From assembly GCA_944472135.2 (NCBI GenBank), contig OX235264.1:89290319-89354318 (forward strand): DNA of 64,000 nt, read 5' to 3'. Positions 54,288-63,940 of the stretch are shown one piece after another; within the stretch, counting starts at the first letter, position 1, and every line of letters starts with the position of its first letter. Made by a program: the position numbers and the translations under genes. Source of the DNA: Trichobilharzia regenti (taxonomy: Eukaryota; Platyhelminthes; Trematoda; Strigeidida; Schistosomatidae). The notes under the pieces are model-generated. The model was not told where the DNA came from, did not search any database, and saw only the letters and a program-made list of their open reading frames with translations.

Positions 54288-54896
54288 GATGGTCGGGGGT
54301 GGGTGTCTTGCGCTGCGGGTTGGCCACCCCTCCGTACACCTCTTGAAATGCTCCCATATGACCGGGCGTCTTACATAGCCTCTCCTGAGGAAGTCCTACT
54401 CACTGCCTTCACGTGGCGGGGGTGTTTTTCACCAAAGTTAGAGGGCAAAAGCGGATGCCCGGCGCTCTTCACCGGGTTGACTGTCCATTGGATGACAGTC
54501 TAGGGGAGATGGCTAAACCCTGATTCCAAACCTCCAACGACTGGCGTATGAAGCTCACCGGCAGACGTATGGACAAAGGGCTTGTTGGATGTCCTGGATG
54601 ACTGGCCCCATTCAAAAAGGCGTATGAACCGGACTCCGGTCACCGGCTGGCAATGGATAGTGGACTCCTTACTCCACTCCTACTGCCTTGTAGGTCACAC
54701 TTGGCTGTGTAAAGGCTAGAGCTGCACTCTCAAACAAAAGGCCGAGCGATTCTGGGGACATCACTCGTACCAAATTCCCATGAAACTTCATGAACTCTCT
54801 TACAAATTGCCGCGCCTGAGCAGTGATGATTCGAGACGTTCATGAAACCGGCTCATCCTCCCGTAGGAGATAGCCGAAGTAAGTAAGTAAGTAAGT
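54288..54896 (+). mobile_element. 609-bp non-coding retroposon with (AAGT)n tail
   Basis: It is inserted in the gypsy RT between TLDLASGYWQVEV and MPFGLVNAPA. A 10-bp target repeat AAAAGACAGC lies at 54278-54287 and 54897-54906. It begins GATGGTCGGGGGTGGG and ends GGAGATAGCCGAAGTAAGTA with five AAGT units. It has no long frame and no clear pol III boxes. The variable-length target repeat and simple-repeat tail point to LINE-mediated insertion of a non-autonomous element. Confidence 0.8.
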
Positions 54897-54943
54897 AAAA
54901 GACAGCATTCATTGTACAAGCAGGCCTGTATGAGTTTGAAACA

Positions 54944-56194
54944 ATGCCGTTTGGGTTAGTCAATGCCCCAGCAACATTCCAACGCCTCATGCAAACGGTC
55001 TTGAGTGATTGCATACCAGGTAAGTGTTTGGTATATCTAGATGATGTTATCATACATAGTAAGACGTTGACCGAACATTTAAGTGATATTTCCGAAGTAT
55101 TAGAACGGATGCAGACCGTTGGGTTAAAACTGAACCCATCGAAATGTCAATTCTTCAGGAAAGAAGTGTGTTTCTTAGGTCACATTGTTTCAGCCGAAGG
55201 CATTAAATGTGATCCAGCAAAAGTTCAGGAAGTTAAAGACTGGCCGCTCCCAAACTCAGCCCCCGAGTTACATAGTTTTTTAGGGTTAGCCTCGTATTAT
55301 CGACGTTTTGTACTTAACTTCTCTTTCCTTGCAGCTCCTCTATTCGACATTCTTAAGAAGAAAGACTACAATTGGACAGCATCAGCTACGGAAGCCTTCG
55401 AAAGACTTAAAAACTGTTTATGTAGCCCCCCTATCCTAGCGTATCCCAATGTTTCTGACCAGGCAGGTCCATTCATCCTAGATACAGATGCTAGCGACTC
55501 TGGTATCGGGGCAGTTTTGTCTCAAAAAGACGCAGATGGAGTAGAAAAGGTGATAGCCTATGCAAGTCGAGCACTCAACAAGAGTGAGAAGAATTACTGC
55601 ACCACGCGGAAAGAAATGCTGGCACTGGTCAATTTTGTTAAACACTTTAGGGCATATCTCCTCGGTAGACATTTCATTGTACGCACTGATCACAAAGCCC
55701 TTAGCTGGCTACATAACTTCAAAGAAGCTGAGGGTCAGATTGCCAGATGGCAAGAACACCTACAAGAGTATGACTTCGAATGCATGCATAGACCGGGTAA
55801 GAATCATGGAAATGCAGATGCATTGTCAAGAAAACCTCTTAGGTATCACGGTGACTGCCCATCATGCACCGAAGCACAAGTTTCGCTGCTCCAACTAGAG
55901 GCTCATACTTCATATAGTTGGCCTGAACTTCAGTCTTCAGACCCTGAACTGGCCTTGATTTACGAACGTGTTCGAAATGGAGGCGAACGACCGACAACCC
56001 AGGAAATAAGTAAGCTTGGATGGGAAACCCGGTGTTTATGGTCTCTGTGGGATAATCTGAAAATTGTCGATGACATCCTCTACTACCAACATGGACCCAC
56101 TTATACTCGTCGCGTTGTGGCTCCACAGTCGGCACTACCCACAGTACTATTGTCATTACACCAGCAGTTAGGCCACGCGAGCTCAGAAAAATGA
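54944..56194 (+). pseudogene. Longest intact gypsy pol frame (RT end, RNase H, integrase start)
   Basis: 416 codons without a stop: RT from MPFGLVNAPATFQRLM through YLDDVI and FLGHIVS; connection; RNase H with IGAVLSQ and YASRALNKSE; then the integrase N-terminus up to LHQQLGHASSEK, where a TGA ends it. This is the best-preserved part of the element and gives the Ty3/gypsy assignment. Confidence 0.9.
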
Positions 56195-57016
56195 GTGAAG
56201 TGGAAAAAGACATTATTGGTCGCCACACCAGAGGAAAGACATCATACATTTCTGTGACTCCTGCCAGGTAGCCAAACTATTAAGGCTCCGCACTCAGATC
56301 GAGGATCCAACTTTGAAAGTACCGTTGTCAGCGAACTCTGTCGTATAATGGGTAATCGGAAGACACGCACCACCGCGTACCATCCACAGGGAAATGGCTC
56401 GGTTGAACGCACCAATCGGACACTTAAATCTCTCTTGCAGGCATTTGTAGATCAAAACAACCCCAGGGAATGGGACTGATCACTCTCACAGTGCTTAATG
56501 GCATACAGAGCAAGCATTTAACAAAGCTACGCGTCAAACGCCTCATTATATGGTCAGTGGAAGAGAACTCTGGTTGCCAATCGATCTGACTTCAAACACA
56601 CTAGAAGAGGATACACTGATTACATCCGAACACGTAATCAGACTTCGATGAAACCTGAACAAGGTACACCAGATGACTAGGGATATACTGCAAACAAACC
56701 GGAGGTACCAGAAAGAGTACTATGATAGGAAAGCACATGGATCACCAGTGGAGCCAGGAGACAAAGTGATGCTACTTAAGGAGGCACCACCTAAAGGGAA
56801 AGCTCTTAAATTCAATAAACGCTGGGAAGGACCATTCACTATAGTAGAGGTGCTAAGTGACTGGACCTGTAGGATTCAGAAACCAAATTCCTCTCATAGT
56901 CTGGTCACACACTTCAATAGACTAAAACCTTTTCGACAACAGGCCTTAGTTTAGACAAGTCCCGCAGGAACAGTCACCTAGCACTGCGGACAGTGCTCCT
57001 ATGGGAGATGGGGTAG

Positions 57017-57211
57017 TGTAAGGCATGGTAAGTTCGGCGGTTTTCTAGTGTTCAAACTATGCTTGTCTACTTTCAGGTTGGCTGCGAAGTATGCAGGGAT
57101 TGGTTACCCAAGACGAGGCAACGGATGACCAATAGGAGTGCCCCTTCCCTCTTATCTAATTGTATTGCGATTGGTTGTAAATATAATACTTGACCTTGAG
57201 TCTTCGTTCTT
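57017..57211 (+). repeat. Gypsy right LTR
   Basis: It starts TGTAAGGCATGGTAAGTT after a purine tract. The first 74 bases match 52229-52302 with few changes. A TATA-like ATATAATACTTG lies near 57181-57192. The right boundary is set by the candidate ACTAG repeat and is uncertain. Confidence 0.65.
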
Positions 57212-58010
57212 ACTAGCACGCAACACTTGGGTGGTCACACTGCTAACGTGCGCTTTGCTCTCTGTTTCAGATCATTGCTTGACGAGTGGGATTGCACTAG
57301 AATTGAAGAGTTAAAAAACGTAAGCCTCAGAAACAAAGAAGTGCGAGCCATTCCTTCACCACATAACCCAGGAGAAATGGTGAAACTTTCCAAAAGTAGG
57401 CTGACTAACTCCAAAAAGCCTGTCCGAAAATAATATACTCAAACGGCATTGCTTACGAGAATACCGAGGTGATATGTGAACTGTTTATCAAGCACTTCGC
57501 CAGATTATACACCTAAGAGAACGATGAGGTCATGGATCTCCCACGCAAAACAGACGAATATTTAAGTGACATACTTTTCATCACGTAAGCGATCGATACA
57601 GCTGCCGCTAATTTTAGGCTTACTAACACTATTGATCCAGATCCCCAATTCTGCTGAAAAACGGTGGTAATGATGTGAATCTACTCCTACTTAAGTTACA
57701 CTAAATTTCAATAAGCGATGGGACATACCTGAGCTGCTGGAAGAGGTCTTATATTGTACATATCCATAAATAAGGGCCTGAAGCTGATATCAACCACTAC
57801 CGCCCCATCAACATCACATCTGTAGTTTCACGTGTAATGGAAAAGATAGCAAAGACTCAAATCATTCGGTACTTGCTGTCGGATGACCTACTATTCCCAA
57901 TCCAATACGGTTTCTTAAGAAGAAGGTCGTACATCACTTGCCATTTAGATTATTTTGACTACATTACACAATGCATTGATAATTGGCAGCAACATTAGTT
58001 CTCAACGATT

Positions 58011-58263
58011 TAACAATTATTCGTTCTAAAATCTGGAGAAGTTTACCCCCGAAAGTAAGGACCTTGAGCTCCGTGAAAAAGTACGTACATTCCATGTACA
58101 AGAAATTCACTTAAAAAGTTATTCGTAAGCACTCATGAATATATATTCACTTTTCTTCGTAATCAACGTGAAAACTGAACGTTTGTTATTGGAACTCGCA
58201 GCCAATGCTTGGCAACTAGAAGGCGCGAATGGTTCCATCGTGTACAAGCTCAACGAAGACGAG
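58011..58263. other. Unassigned stretch between CR1-like and BEL-type remains
   Basis: No feature recognised. It borders the end of LTR-B (minus) at 58264. Confidence 0.4.
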
Positions 58264-58611
58264 TGTAAAATGTCGAGGTCTTACTACACTGGACCTCACG
58301 CTGTCTCTGGATGACTTTCAGAAACAAGTAGTAATAACCAGCGCGAAAAAACAGAACACAGATTGGCGACTCGAATATCCTTTATTCTTGCGCCAATACA
58401 GAGCCGACTATTAGGATATTGTACACAAAGTCTAAGAACAAATGTTATAACAATAAATCACGATAATACTTCTGATAGTTTTCTGTCTTCCAACGTACAG
58501 CGAACGTTGAGACGATGACTGGCAGATTGATGACTCCCGCGAAAATTATGGAGGAGTTGGGTTTGAGCAAGCGACCATGAATTGATCGTTCAATATTCAA
58601 CTACATTGACA
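58264..58611 (-). repeat. BEL/Pao-type LTR, type B, minus strand
   Basis: The minus strand begins TGTCAATGTAGTTGAA and ends about TTTTACA. It is nearly identical to 63594-63940 on the plus strand and clearly related to, but diverged from, the LTR at 58852 and 62779. It contains AATAAAGGATATTCGAG near its end. The adjacent minus-strand internal end is at 58612-58851. Confidence 0.8.
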
Positions 58612-58851
58612 CTCACTGGCAAAAAACGGATCCATCGCTTTTTTCCATCAGGACCAACGCACATTGACTTGGATTCCAATGCGATAACTGTAATCACACG
58701 GCAAAGCTGAAATGGAAATCAAACAGCAAAGTCAACCCACCCCAGGCATACCCACAGCACAATCTCACACATCGACGACGACCTACGCCTTCCAGTTAAG
58801 GGAATCCTCTTGACATCTTGCAACACAATCGCCACTTGCTAGAAGGACTCT
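58612..58851 (-). mobile_element. 3' internal end of BEL-type element B (minus strand)
   Basis: The minus strand matches 62546-62778 of element A (TTCTAGCAAGTGG, then GATTGTGTTGCAAGATGTCA and ATTTCCATTTCAGCT). It is continuous with 63136-63593 if element A is removed, which shows that A inserted into B. Confidence 0.8.
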
Positions 58852-59208
58852 TGTAAATGTAGTTGAAGATTGAACGACCAATTCATAGTTGTTTGCTCAA
58901 AACCAACTTCCCCAATTTTCGCGGAGGCATCAATACGACAGCCATCGTCTCATCGGTCGCTGTTCAGAAAGAAGAGTAAAAAACCGTCAGAAGTAATATT
59001 GTGATTCATTATTGTAATATTTGTTCACAGACCTTAATGATAACATTTTTTATATGTTGGTGTTACAATAAAGAATTCTCGAGTGGCCAAACGGTGTTTT
59101 GGTTTTTGCGTCCGTTATTACTAAGCCTTTCTGAGAAACTTCAAGGAACAGCGTGAGTCCCAGCGTAGCAAGAGCTGGGCATTGACGGTTTACGAGACGT
59201 GACTGACA
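58852..59208 (+). repeat. 5' LTR of BEL-type element A
   Basis: 357 bp, TGTAAATGTAGTTGAAG to GACGTGACTGACA, with the usual TG...CA ends. It contains AATAAAGAATTCTCGAG (probable poly(A) signal) near 59069-59085. Confidence 0.9.
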
Positions 59209-59355
59209 GTTTCTGACGGTACAACGTCAGTTTTCGATGGTTTCGGACATTTGGTGGCAGTTTGTATAGTCACCGTTCATCCTTCCTGGTGCCGGTCAAG
59301 TCCTCTTTGAAAAGGCGATATCTGGAACTTTTTTGGAATTGGGTCAAGTACAACA

Positions 59356-60573
59356 ATGCCTGGGTCAAAGAAGGGACAGAGTGTCTTGGATGCAAACAGG
59401 AAAGTAAGTCATGGTGACTTGTCTGTTAATTGTAACGATGTGTCTGATGTTAAGCATGACATGGTTGATGTTACTGTTTCGCCGTTCAGGGATAATAGGA
59501 ACATCAAACTCCCTAAATTTGAACCACGGTGTTTTGATGGAAACCCGGCCGATTATTTACAATTTGTAAAGGAGTTTGAGATCATGTTGAGCGGTTTTTT
59601 ATTAAATGATGAATTGAAGTTAATGTATTTGATGAGGTATTGCACTGGAGATGCTTCAAGAGCTATACGGTGCTGTAAGCTCATGCCCCCTACTGTGGGA
59701 TACGCTGAGGCCATGAGCATATTACGTCAAAGGTTTGGAAGACCTTCAATGATTGTAAGGAACGTATACGAAGCTGTCAAAGGTAACGGCAGTCAACTAC
59801 AAGATGACACCAAGGCACTTACTTAGTTTTTAGATAATCATATGACTTATAAGAATACCTTGATTTCGATGAATTGCATGAGTGATCTCAACTCGAGTTT
59901 TATACTAGAAGTAATAGCAAGACGCCTACCTACTCGACTGCAAAGGAAGTGGGTGAAGATAAGCTCCCAAATGGAGGATGAGGGTATCGAGCCAAAATTT
60001 GATGATATCCTGAAACTGGTAAAAGATAGTGTCAATCAATCTATGAGCAAGTTTGCCAGTATATTGAATCTCACCCCTAGAATAGAGCAGTCTGAGGGTA
60101 AAACGCAATCATTGATGACGAATAGGCCTCAGAGAGGTGGATATCGAGAAGGCTCCATGATGTATAGTAATGCATATAGACCTAGTGAGTGTAACAGGTT
60201 TCGTAGTACATCCTCAACAGATAAGTTACAAGATGCAAGACAAACACGGTTCAGTGATAAGCTAAATGTAAACTCCAGGCCTGACTCCGAATTGTGTGAC
60301 GATAACGTTGTTGTGAAGAAGCCTGTAGTTGCAACTGGTAAGCCGTTGCTGAATAGAGTGTCACAGAATAGAGTTACTGCTTCAGAGTGGAGTTCTGACT
60401 CCAAAAGTTTACAAGGTATTACTAGTCAGAGTGAAGTTATAAAACCTTTTATGATTTGCGAGGAGGAACCAAAATTGTCTACTTCTGTTATTAAAGAGTT
60501 TGAAAATGATGAAGTTGACGGTAAAGTGAATATTCATGGTAAATATGTAAGTGTTGAGGTTAGACTTAAGTAG
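59356..60573 (+). pseudogene. BEL/Pao gag protein with one internal stop
   Basis: Two in-frame parts (156 and 243 codons) are separated by a TAG at 59824-59826. The first carries the BEL gag core: IKLPKFEPRCFDGNPADYLQ, FVKEFEIML, LMYLMRYCTGDASRAIRC and ILRQRFGRPSMIVRNVYEAV, matching the DUF1759-type gag domain of BEL/Pao elements. The second is a basic Ser/Asn-rich region; no CCHC zinc knuckle is seen. The protein would form the particle that packages the RNA. The stop may be a recent point mutation or a suppressed stop. Confidence 0.85.
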
Positions 60574-60944
60574 TCTTCGATATCACCACACTTACTAAAA
60601 ACTTCACCGTCTTATGACTTTACCAGTACTCTACCTAATGTGTAAGTACTGATTAACTCAATCAAAGTTTAAAAGCTAACAATGGAAAGAATTCTTAGTA
60701 TGAGTTGTATTTAACGTAACTGAATAACAGATTTAATAAATAAAGTGAATGTACAACTTAGCTGCAGACGTTGCTGGAGGTAAGCTCGGAGAGTGTGCAG
60801 AAAGAGAGCACAACAAGAGAGCGAACCAATGAACGTACGGAAGACTCCCAACTCAAAAGATAAAAAGTGTATCACCGTGGGTGAGCGAGTTTAAACAAAA
60901 GTTCAAAGGTACAATGTGTACTACAAAGATATGATACTTCACAT

Positions 60945-61634
60945 TTGTCTTTGGTTGATCATGATGAGATGAGGGATATACCTACTACTCCTAAGTTAAT
61001 TAAAGGTTCTGTACAACTACAACGTGAAGTAGAAATAAATGCAGATGCAGTTGCAGAAGGCATGCATACTTGTCAGACCGTCAGTGTAATTGATCAGAGT
61101 GAAGCCCACCTAACATCAGATGCTATTGCTAAACCTGAGCTGATAGTAAAAGACAGCAGTGGTGGTGGTCCTGCACGTAGACAACTTTCTGAAATTCGAG
61201 TAACAACAGCTTTTGGTCCACCGCTAACTTCATCAACTGATATCAATCAGTCGTCGTTGGTGCTGTCATCCACAATGAAACAGACACCCATCAACTCAAG
61301 TATCTTGTGCAATGACTATGCTAGTATCAGTTCGTTTGAAAGGACGAATATCAATGGTCAGTTTAGTGAGGATAAGCCAAGTGTAAACGAGAGAGTAATT
61401 GTTAAATTGACTTGCATGAACCAAGGCATTTCTAGTTTCAAGTTACTAATTGAATGTTATTATCTTTGGTGTAAATTACTCTGTTTCTACACTTGGTTGA
61501 TGAGATATGTCGTGTGTATGTTGGTCATCTATATTCTACGATACAATGACATGAGCGTGTTGCCGTTCAGATTTGAGGATACGGCTCATAGAAGGAAGTT
61601 TGCAAATGAACTCTGCGACGATTTTCCAACCTAG
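60945..61634 (+). other. Open frame of 229 codons, unidentified
   Basis: It lies after gag in element A. The N-terminal part is Ser/Thr-rich and disordered-looking. The middle has a hydrophobic stretch (ECYYLWCKLLCFYTWLMRYV and on) that could span a membrane, then RFEDTAHRRKFANELCDDF. It does not resemble pol. It could be the residue of pol, a captured sequence or an additional ORF. Confidence 0.4.
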
Positions 61635-62100
61635 GGCGTCAACCTGAGAAGGGTTGTAGGCGTACTGCTGTAAGTCCCACAATTCTCCAGAGGGTAGCGC
61701 ATGAATGATCAGTCCAATGTGCTTGGTGTGTGATTTTGTGCATACGTTCACAATGTATATACTGAATTGATATCATCTGTCATCTAGCTGTTGGTAATTC
61801 TGTTTGTGTCCGGACGACTTCCACTTGGATCATCAACCTGAGAAGGAATGTAGGCGTACTGCTGTAAGTCCGACGGTTCTTCAAGGGTAGTTCGTCAAGG
61901 CAGAATCTACCACCTTGATGTATTGATTGTACATATGTTTGTGTTAAATAATTGTGTGAGTTCCAATTATTGTAATTGTTGGTTAATCTTGTTTGTGTCC
62001 GGACATTCCACAACTTACAATCGTCAACCTGTGAAGGGTTGTAGGCGTACTGGTGTAAGTCCTCCAATTCTTCGAAGGAATTCCACCAAGACATGATCCG
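61634..62100 (+). repeat. Tandem repeat, period about 193 bp
   Basis: The block (C)GTCAACCTGAGAAGGGTTG followed by TAGGCGTACTGCTGTAAGTC occurs at about 61637, 61830 and 62023, so the spacing is 193 each time. TTTGTGTCCGGAC also recurs about 40 bases upstream of the second and third units. The repeat lies in element A between the unidentified frame and the 3' end. Confidence 0.85.
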
Positions 62101-62532
62101 CGAGGTTATTTGTACTGTTTGTGTATACGAGTGGTGTGTCTTCTCAATTTGTGATTTTGGATTAATTGTGTTTACTCGTTGTTTTCGTACCTTGTTGTTA
62201 TTACATAATTTTGTTAAAATTTTCGTTGTGATTACTTCTGAAGTTGTTTCGAGTCTTATACATCCGTGAATGAATTGATTGATGTTAGAGACGGCAGATG
62301 GGTCGTATACGCCGGGGAGGCTATTGCTGAGAATGACACGCATACGGAGATAATTGTTAGCTGTGGTCCCACACGCCGGGGAGAAAGAGTGTAAACGACT
62401 GAAGCTCGCATACGTCACCGTTACTAGAACTGAGGCAGAATGAGTGACAAGCGATTGCAGTGGTAATTGGTAGAGAGTAGATACGAGGATGTGCGTAGAG
62501 TATCGTGAGGTGGTGCTATGGTCACGTTGCAT
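61780..62532 (-). other. Antisense open frame of 250 codons in the BEL-type element
   Basis: The minus strand is open for 250 codons across the tandem repeat, ending in LPTAR. The repeat yields YAYNPSQVD blocks (DLHQYAYNPSQVDDCK here, and the same on a shorter neighbouring frame at 61536-61751). There is no recognised domain. A repeat of 193 bp (193 = 1 mod 3) changes frame each unit, so the open frame is not simply a by-product of one repeat frame. Whether it is translated is unknown. Confidence 0.35.
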
Positions 62533-62778
62533 TCTGCAAGAGTCATTCTAGCAAGTGGAGATTGTGTTGCAAGATGTCAAGGGGACACCTTTAACTGGAA
62601 GGCGGAGGTCGTCATTGACGTGTGAGATTGTGCTGTGAGTATGCTTGTGGTGTGATGGCTTTTCTGTTTGTTTTCCATTTCAGCTCTGTCCGAGTGATCC
62701 AGGTTCTCGCAATGGCATCCAAGTCAACGTGTATTGGTCGTGGTGGAAAGAAGGAATAGATCCTATTTTACCGGGGAG

Positions 62779-63135
62779 TGTCAATGTAGTTGAAGATTGA
62801 ACGACCAATTCATAGTTGTTTGCTCAAAACCAACTTCCCCAATTTTCGCGGAGGCATCAATACGACAGCCATCGTCTCATCGGTCGCTGTTCAGAAAGAA
62901 GAGTAAAAAACCGTCAGAAGTAATATTGTGATTCATTATTGTAATATTTGTTCACAGACCTTAATGATAACATTTTTTATATGTTGGTGTTACAATAAAG
63001 AATTCTCGAGTGGCCAAACGGTGTTTTGGTTTTTGCGTCCGTTATTACTAAGCCTTTCTGAGAAACTTCAAGGAACAGCGTGAGTCCCAGCGTAGCAAGA
63101 GCTGGGCATTGACGGTTTACGAGACGTGACTGACA
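62779..63135 (+). repeat. 3' LTR of BEL-type element A
   Basis: 357 bp, identical by eye to the 5' LTR except at the fourth base. It is followed directly by the ACTCT target repeat. Confidence 0.9.
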
Positions 63136-63593
63136 ACTCTTGCAGAATGCAAAGTGACGATAGCAGCACCTCGTGATGCTCTTCGCACATCCTCTTATCT
63201 ATTCACTACCAATTACCACTGCGATCGCCTATCACTCATTCTGTCTCAGTTCTAGTAACGGTGACGTATGCAAACCTCAGTCGTCTACACTCTCGCTCTC
63301 CGGCGTATGAGACCACTTCCCAAATAGAAACATTCATTCCACATCATTGACTCGACAGCTAACCCTTATCTCCGTGTACTTGTCATTCTCAGCACTACCC
63401 TAGTCTCCCCGGCGTACAGGAACCATCTGCTGCCTTTAACTTCAATCAACTCATTCACGGATGTAGAAGACCCGAAACAATTTCAGAAGTGAGCACGACG
63501 AAAATTTTAACAAAATTATGCAATACAATAAAGTTCGAAAACAACAAGTAAACACAGTGAATCCGAAAACACCAATTGATATGACACACCATA
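63136..63593 (-). mobile_element. Internal part of BEL-type element B (minus strand)
   Basis: The minus strand matches the plus strand of element A at about 62130-62545 (for example AGTTCTAGTAACGGTGACGT and CGAAAATTTTAACAAAATTA inverted). Together with 58612-58851 and LTR 58264-58611 it forms the 3' end of one minus-oriented element, split by A. It stops abruptly at 63593 where a plus-oriented LTR begins. Confidence 0.8.
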
Positions 63594-63940
63594 TGTCAAT
63601 GTAGTTGAAGATTGAACGATCAATTCATGGTCGCTTGCTCGAACCCAACTCCTCCATAATTTTCGCGGGAGTCATCAATCTGCCAGTCATCGTCTCAACG
63701 TTCGCTGTACGTTGGAAGACAGAAAACTATCAGAAGTATTATCGTGATTTATTGTTATAACATTTGTTCTTAGACTTTGTGTACAATATCCTAATAGTCG
63801 GCTCTGTATTGGCGCAAGAATAAAGGATATTCGAGTCGCCAATCTGTGTTCTGTTTTTTCGCGCTGGTTATTACTACTTGTTTCTGAAAGTCATCCAGAG
63901 ACAGCGTGAGGTCCAGTGTAGTAAGACCTCGACATTAACA
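63594..63940 (+). repeat. BEL/Pao-type LTR, type B, plus strand
   Basis: It begins TGTCAATGTAGTTGAAG and ends CTCGACATTAACA. It is nearly identical to the minus-strand LTR at 58264-58611. It directly abuts the truncated internal sequence of element B. The last 60 bases of the window (63941-64000) may be the leader of a further element running to the right. Confidence 0.8.

Larger units (their letters stand above)
53950..56954 (+). pseudogene. Gypsy pol: RT, RNase H, integrase
   Basis: RT starts near PCRQPARGVPAHYQKELNRL and includes ASPVVLVKKSNGSLRLFVDY, TLDLASGYWQVEV, MPFGLVNAPATFQ and the catalytic YLDDVI (about 55035-55052). RNase H shows DTDASDSGIGAVLSQ, a KEMLALV block and TDHKALSWL. 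Integrase has the zinc-finger start (HQQLGHAS) and the later core HSDRGSNFES and GSVERTNRTLKS. The segment bearing the first catalytic Asp is deleted: the reading goes from CQVAK to PHSDRG within about 30 bases. The C-terminal domain is GDKVMLLKEAPPKGKALKFN, then KRWEGPFTI. A stop (TAA for Leu) near 54199, a 609-bp insertion and several integrase stops break the gene. Confidence 0.85.
52229..57211 (+). mobile_element. Ty3/gypsy LTR retrotransposon, internally rearranged
   Basis: A 74-bp LTR start at 52229-52302 matches 57017-57090, the start of the right LTR (TGTAAGGCATGGTAAGTT). A purine-rich tract (GGGAGATGGGG) lies just before the right LTR. The gag-protease frame is on the minus strand (53945-52257), while RT, RNase H and integrase are on the plus strand (53950-56954), so the left half is inverted. 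The rest of the 5' LTR and leader is gone. A candidate 5-bp target repeat ACTAG lies at 52224-52228 and 57212-57216; the LTR end this implies (TTCTT) does not have the usual CA, so it is tentative. Confidence 0.85.
49506..58010 (+). mobile_element. CR1-like LINE interrupted by a gypsy element
   Basis: The left part, 49506-52228, holds an ORF1-like frame and an endonuclease region: MINGAWCTGEISNDNLRIDK near 51586-51645, GDKQTGSGGGTLIY, and GGDFNLPVVSWPSL near 51992-52032. The right part, 57217-58010, resumes with DEWDCTRIEELKNVSL and then an RT region that in shifting frames reads ITSVVSRVMEK, YLLSDDLLFP, QYGF and LDYFDYI. The gypsy element at 52229-57211 separates the two. The RT palm and 3' end are missing. 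Stops throughout mark it as inactive. Confidence 0.75.
58852..63135 (+). mobile_element. BEL/Pao LTR retrotransposon A with gag but no recognisable pol
   Basis: LTRs of 357 bp at 58852-59208 and 62779-63135 differ at one base near the start (TGTAAATG versus TGTCAATG). The 5-bp target duplication ACTCT lies at 58847-58851 and 63136-63140. The internal region is about 3.57 kb: gag at 59356-60573, an unidentified frame at 60945-61634, a 193-bp tandem repeat at 61634-62100, and a short 3' end. No RT, RNase H, integrase or protease motif is visible, so it would need another BEL element's enzymes. Near-identical LTRs imply a recent insertion. Confidence 0.88.

Noticed and set aside
54303..54503. 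66-codon frame in the gypsy RT
   Set aside because: It lies wholly inside the 609-bp non-coding insertion and has no protein similarity.
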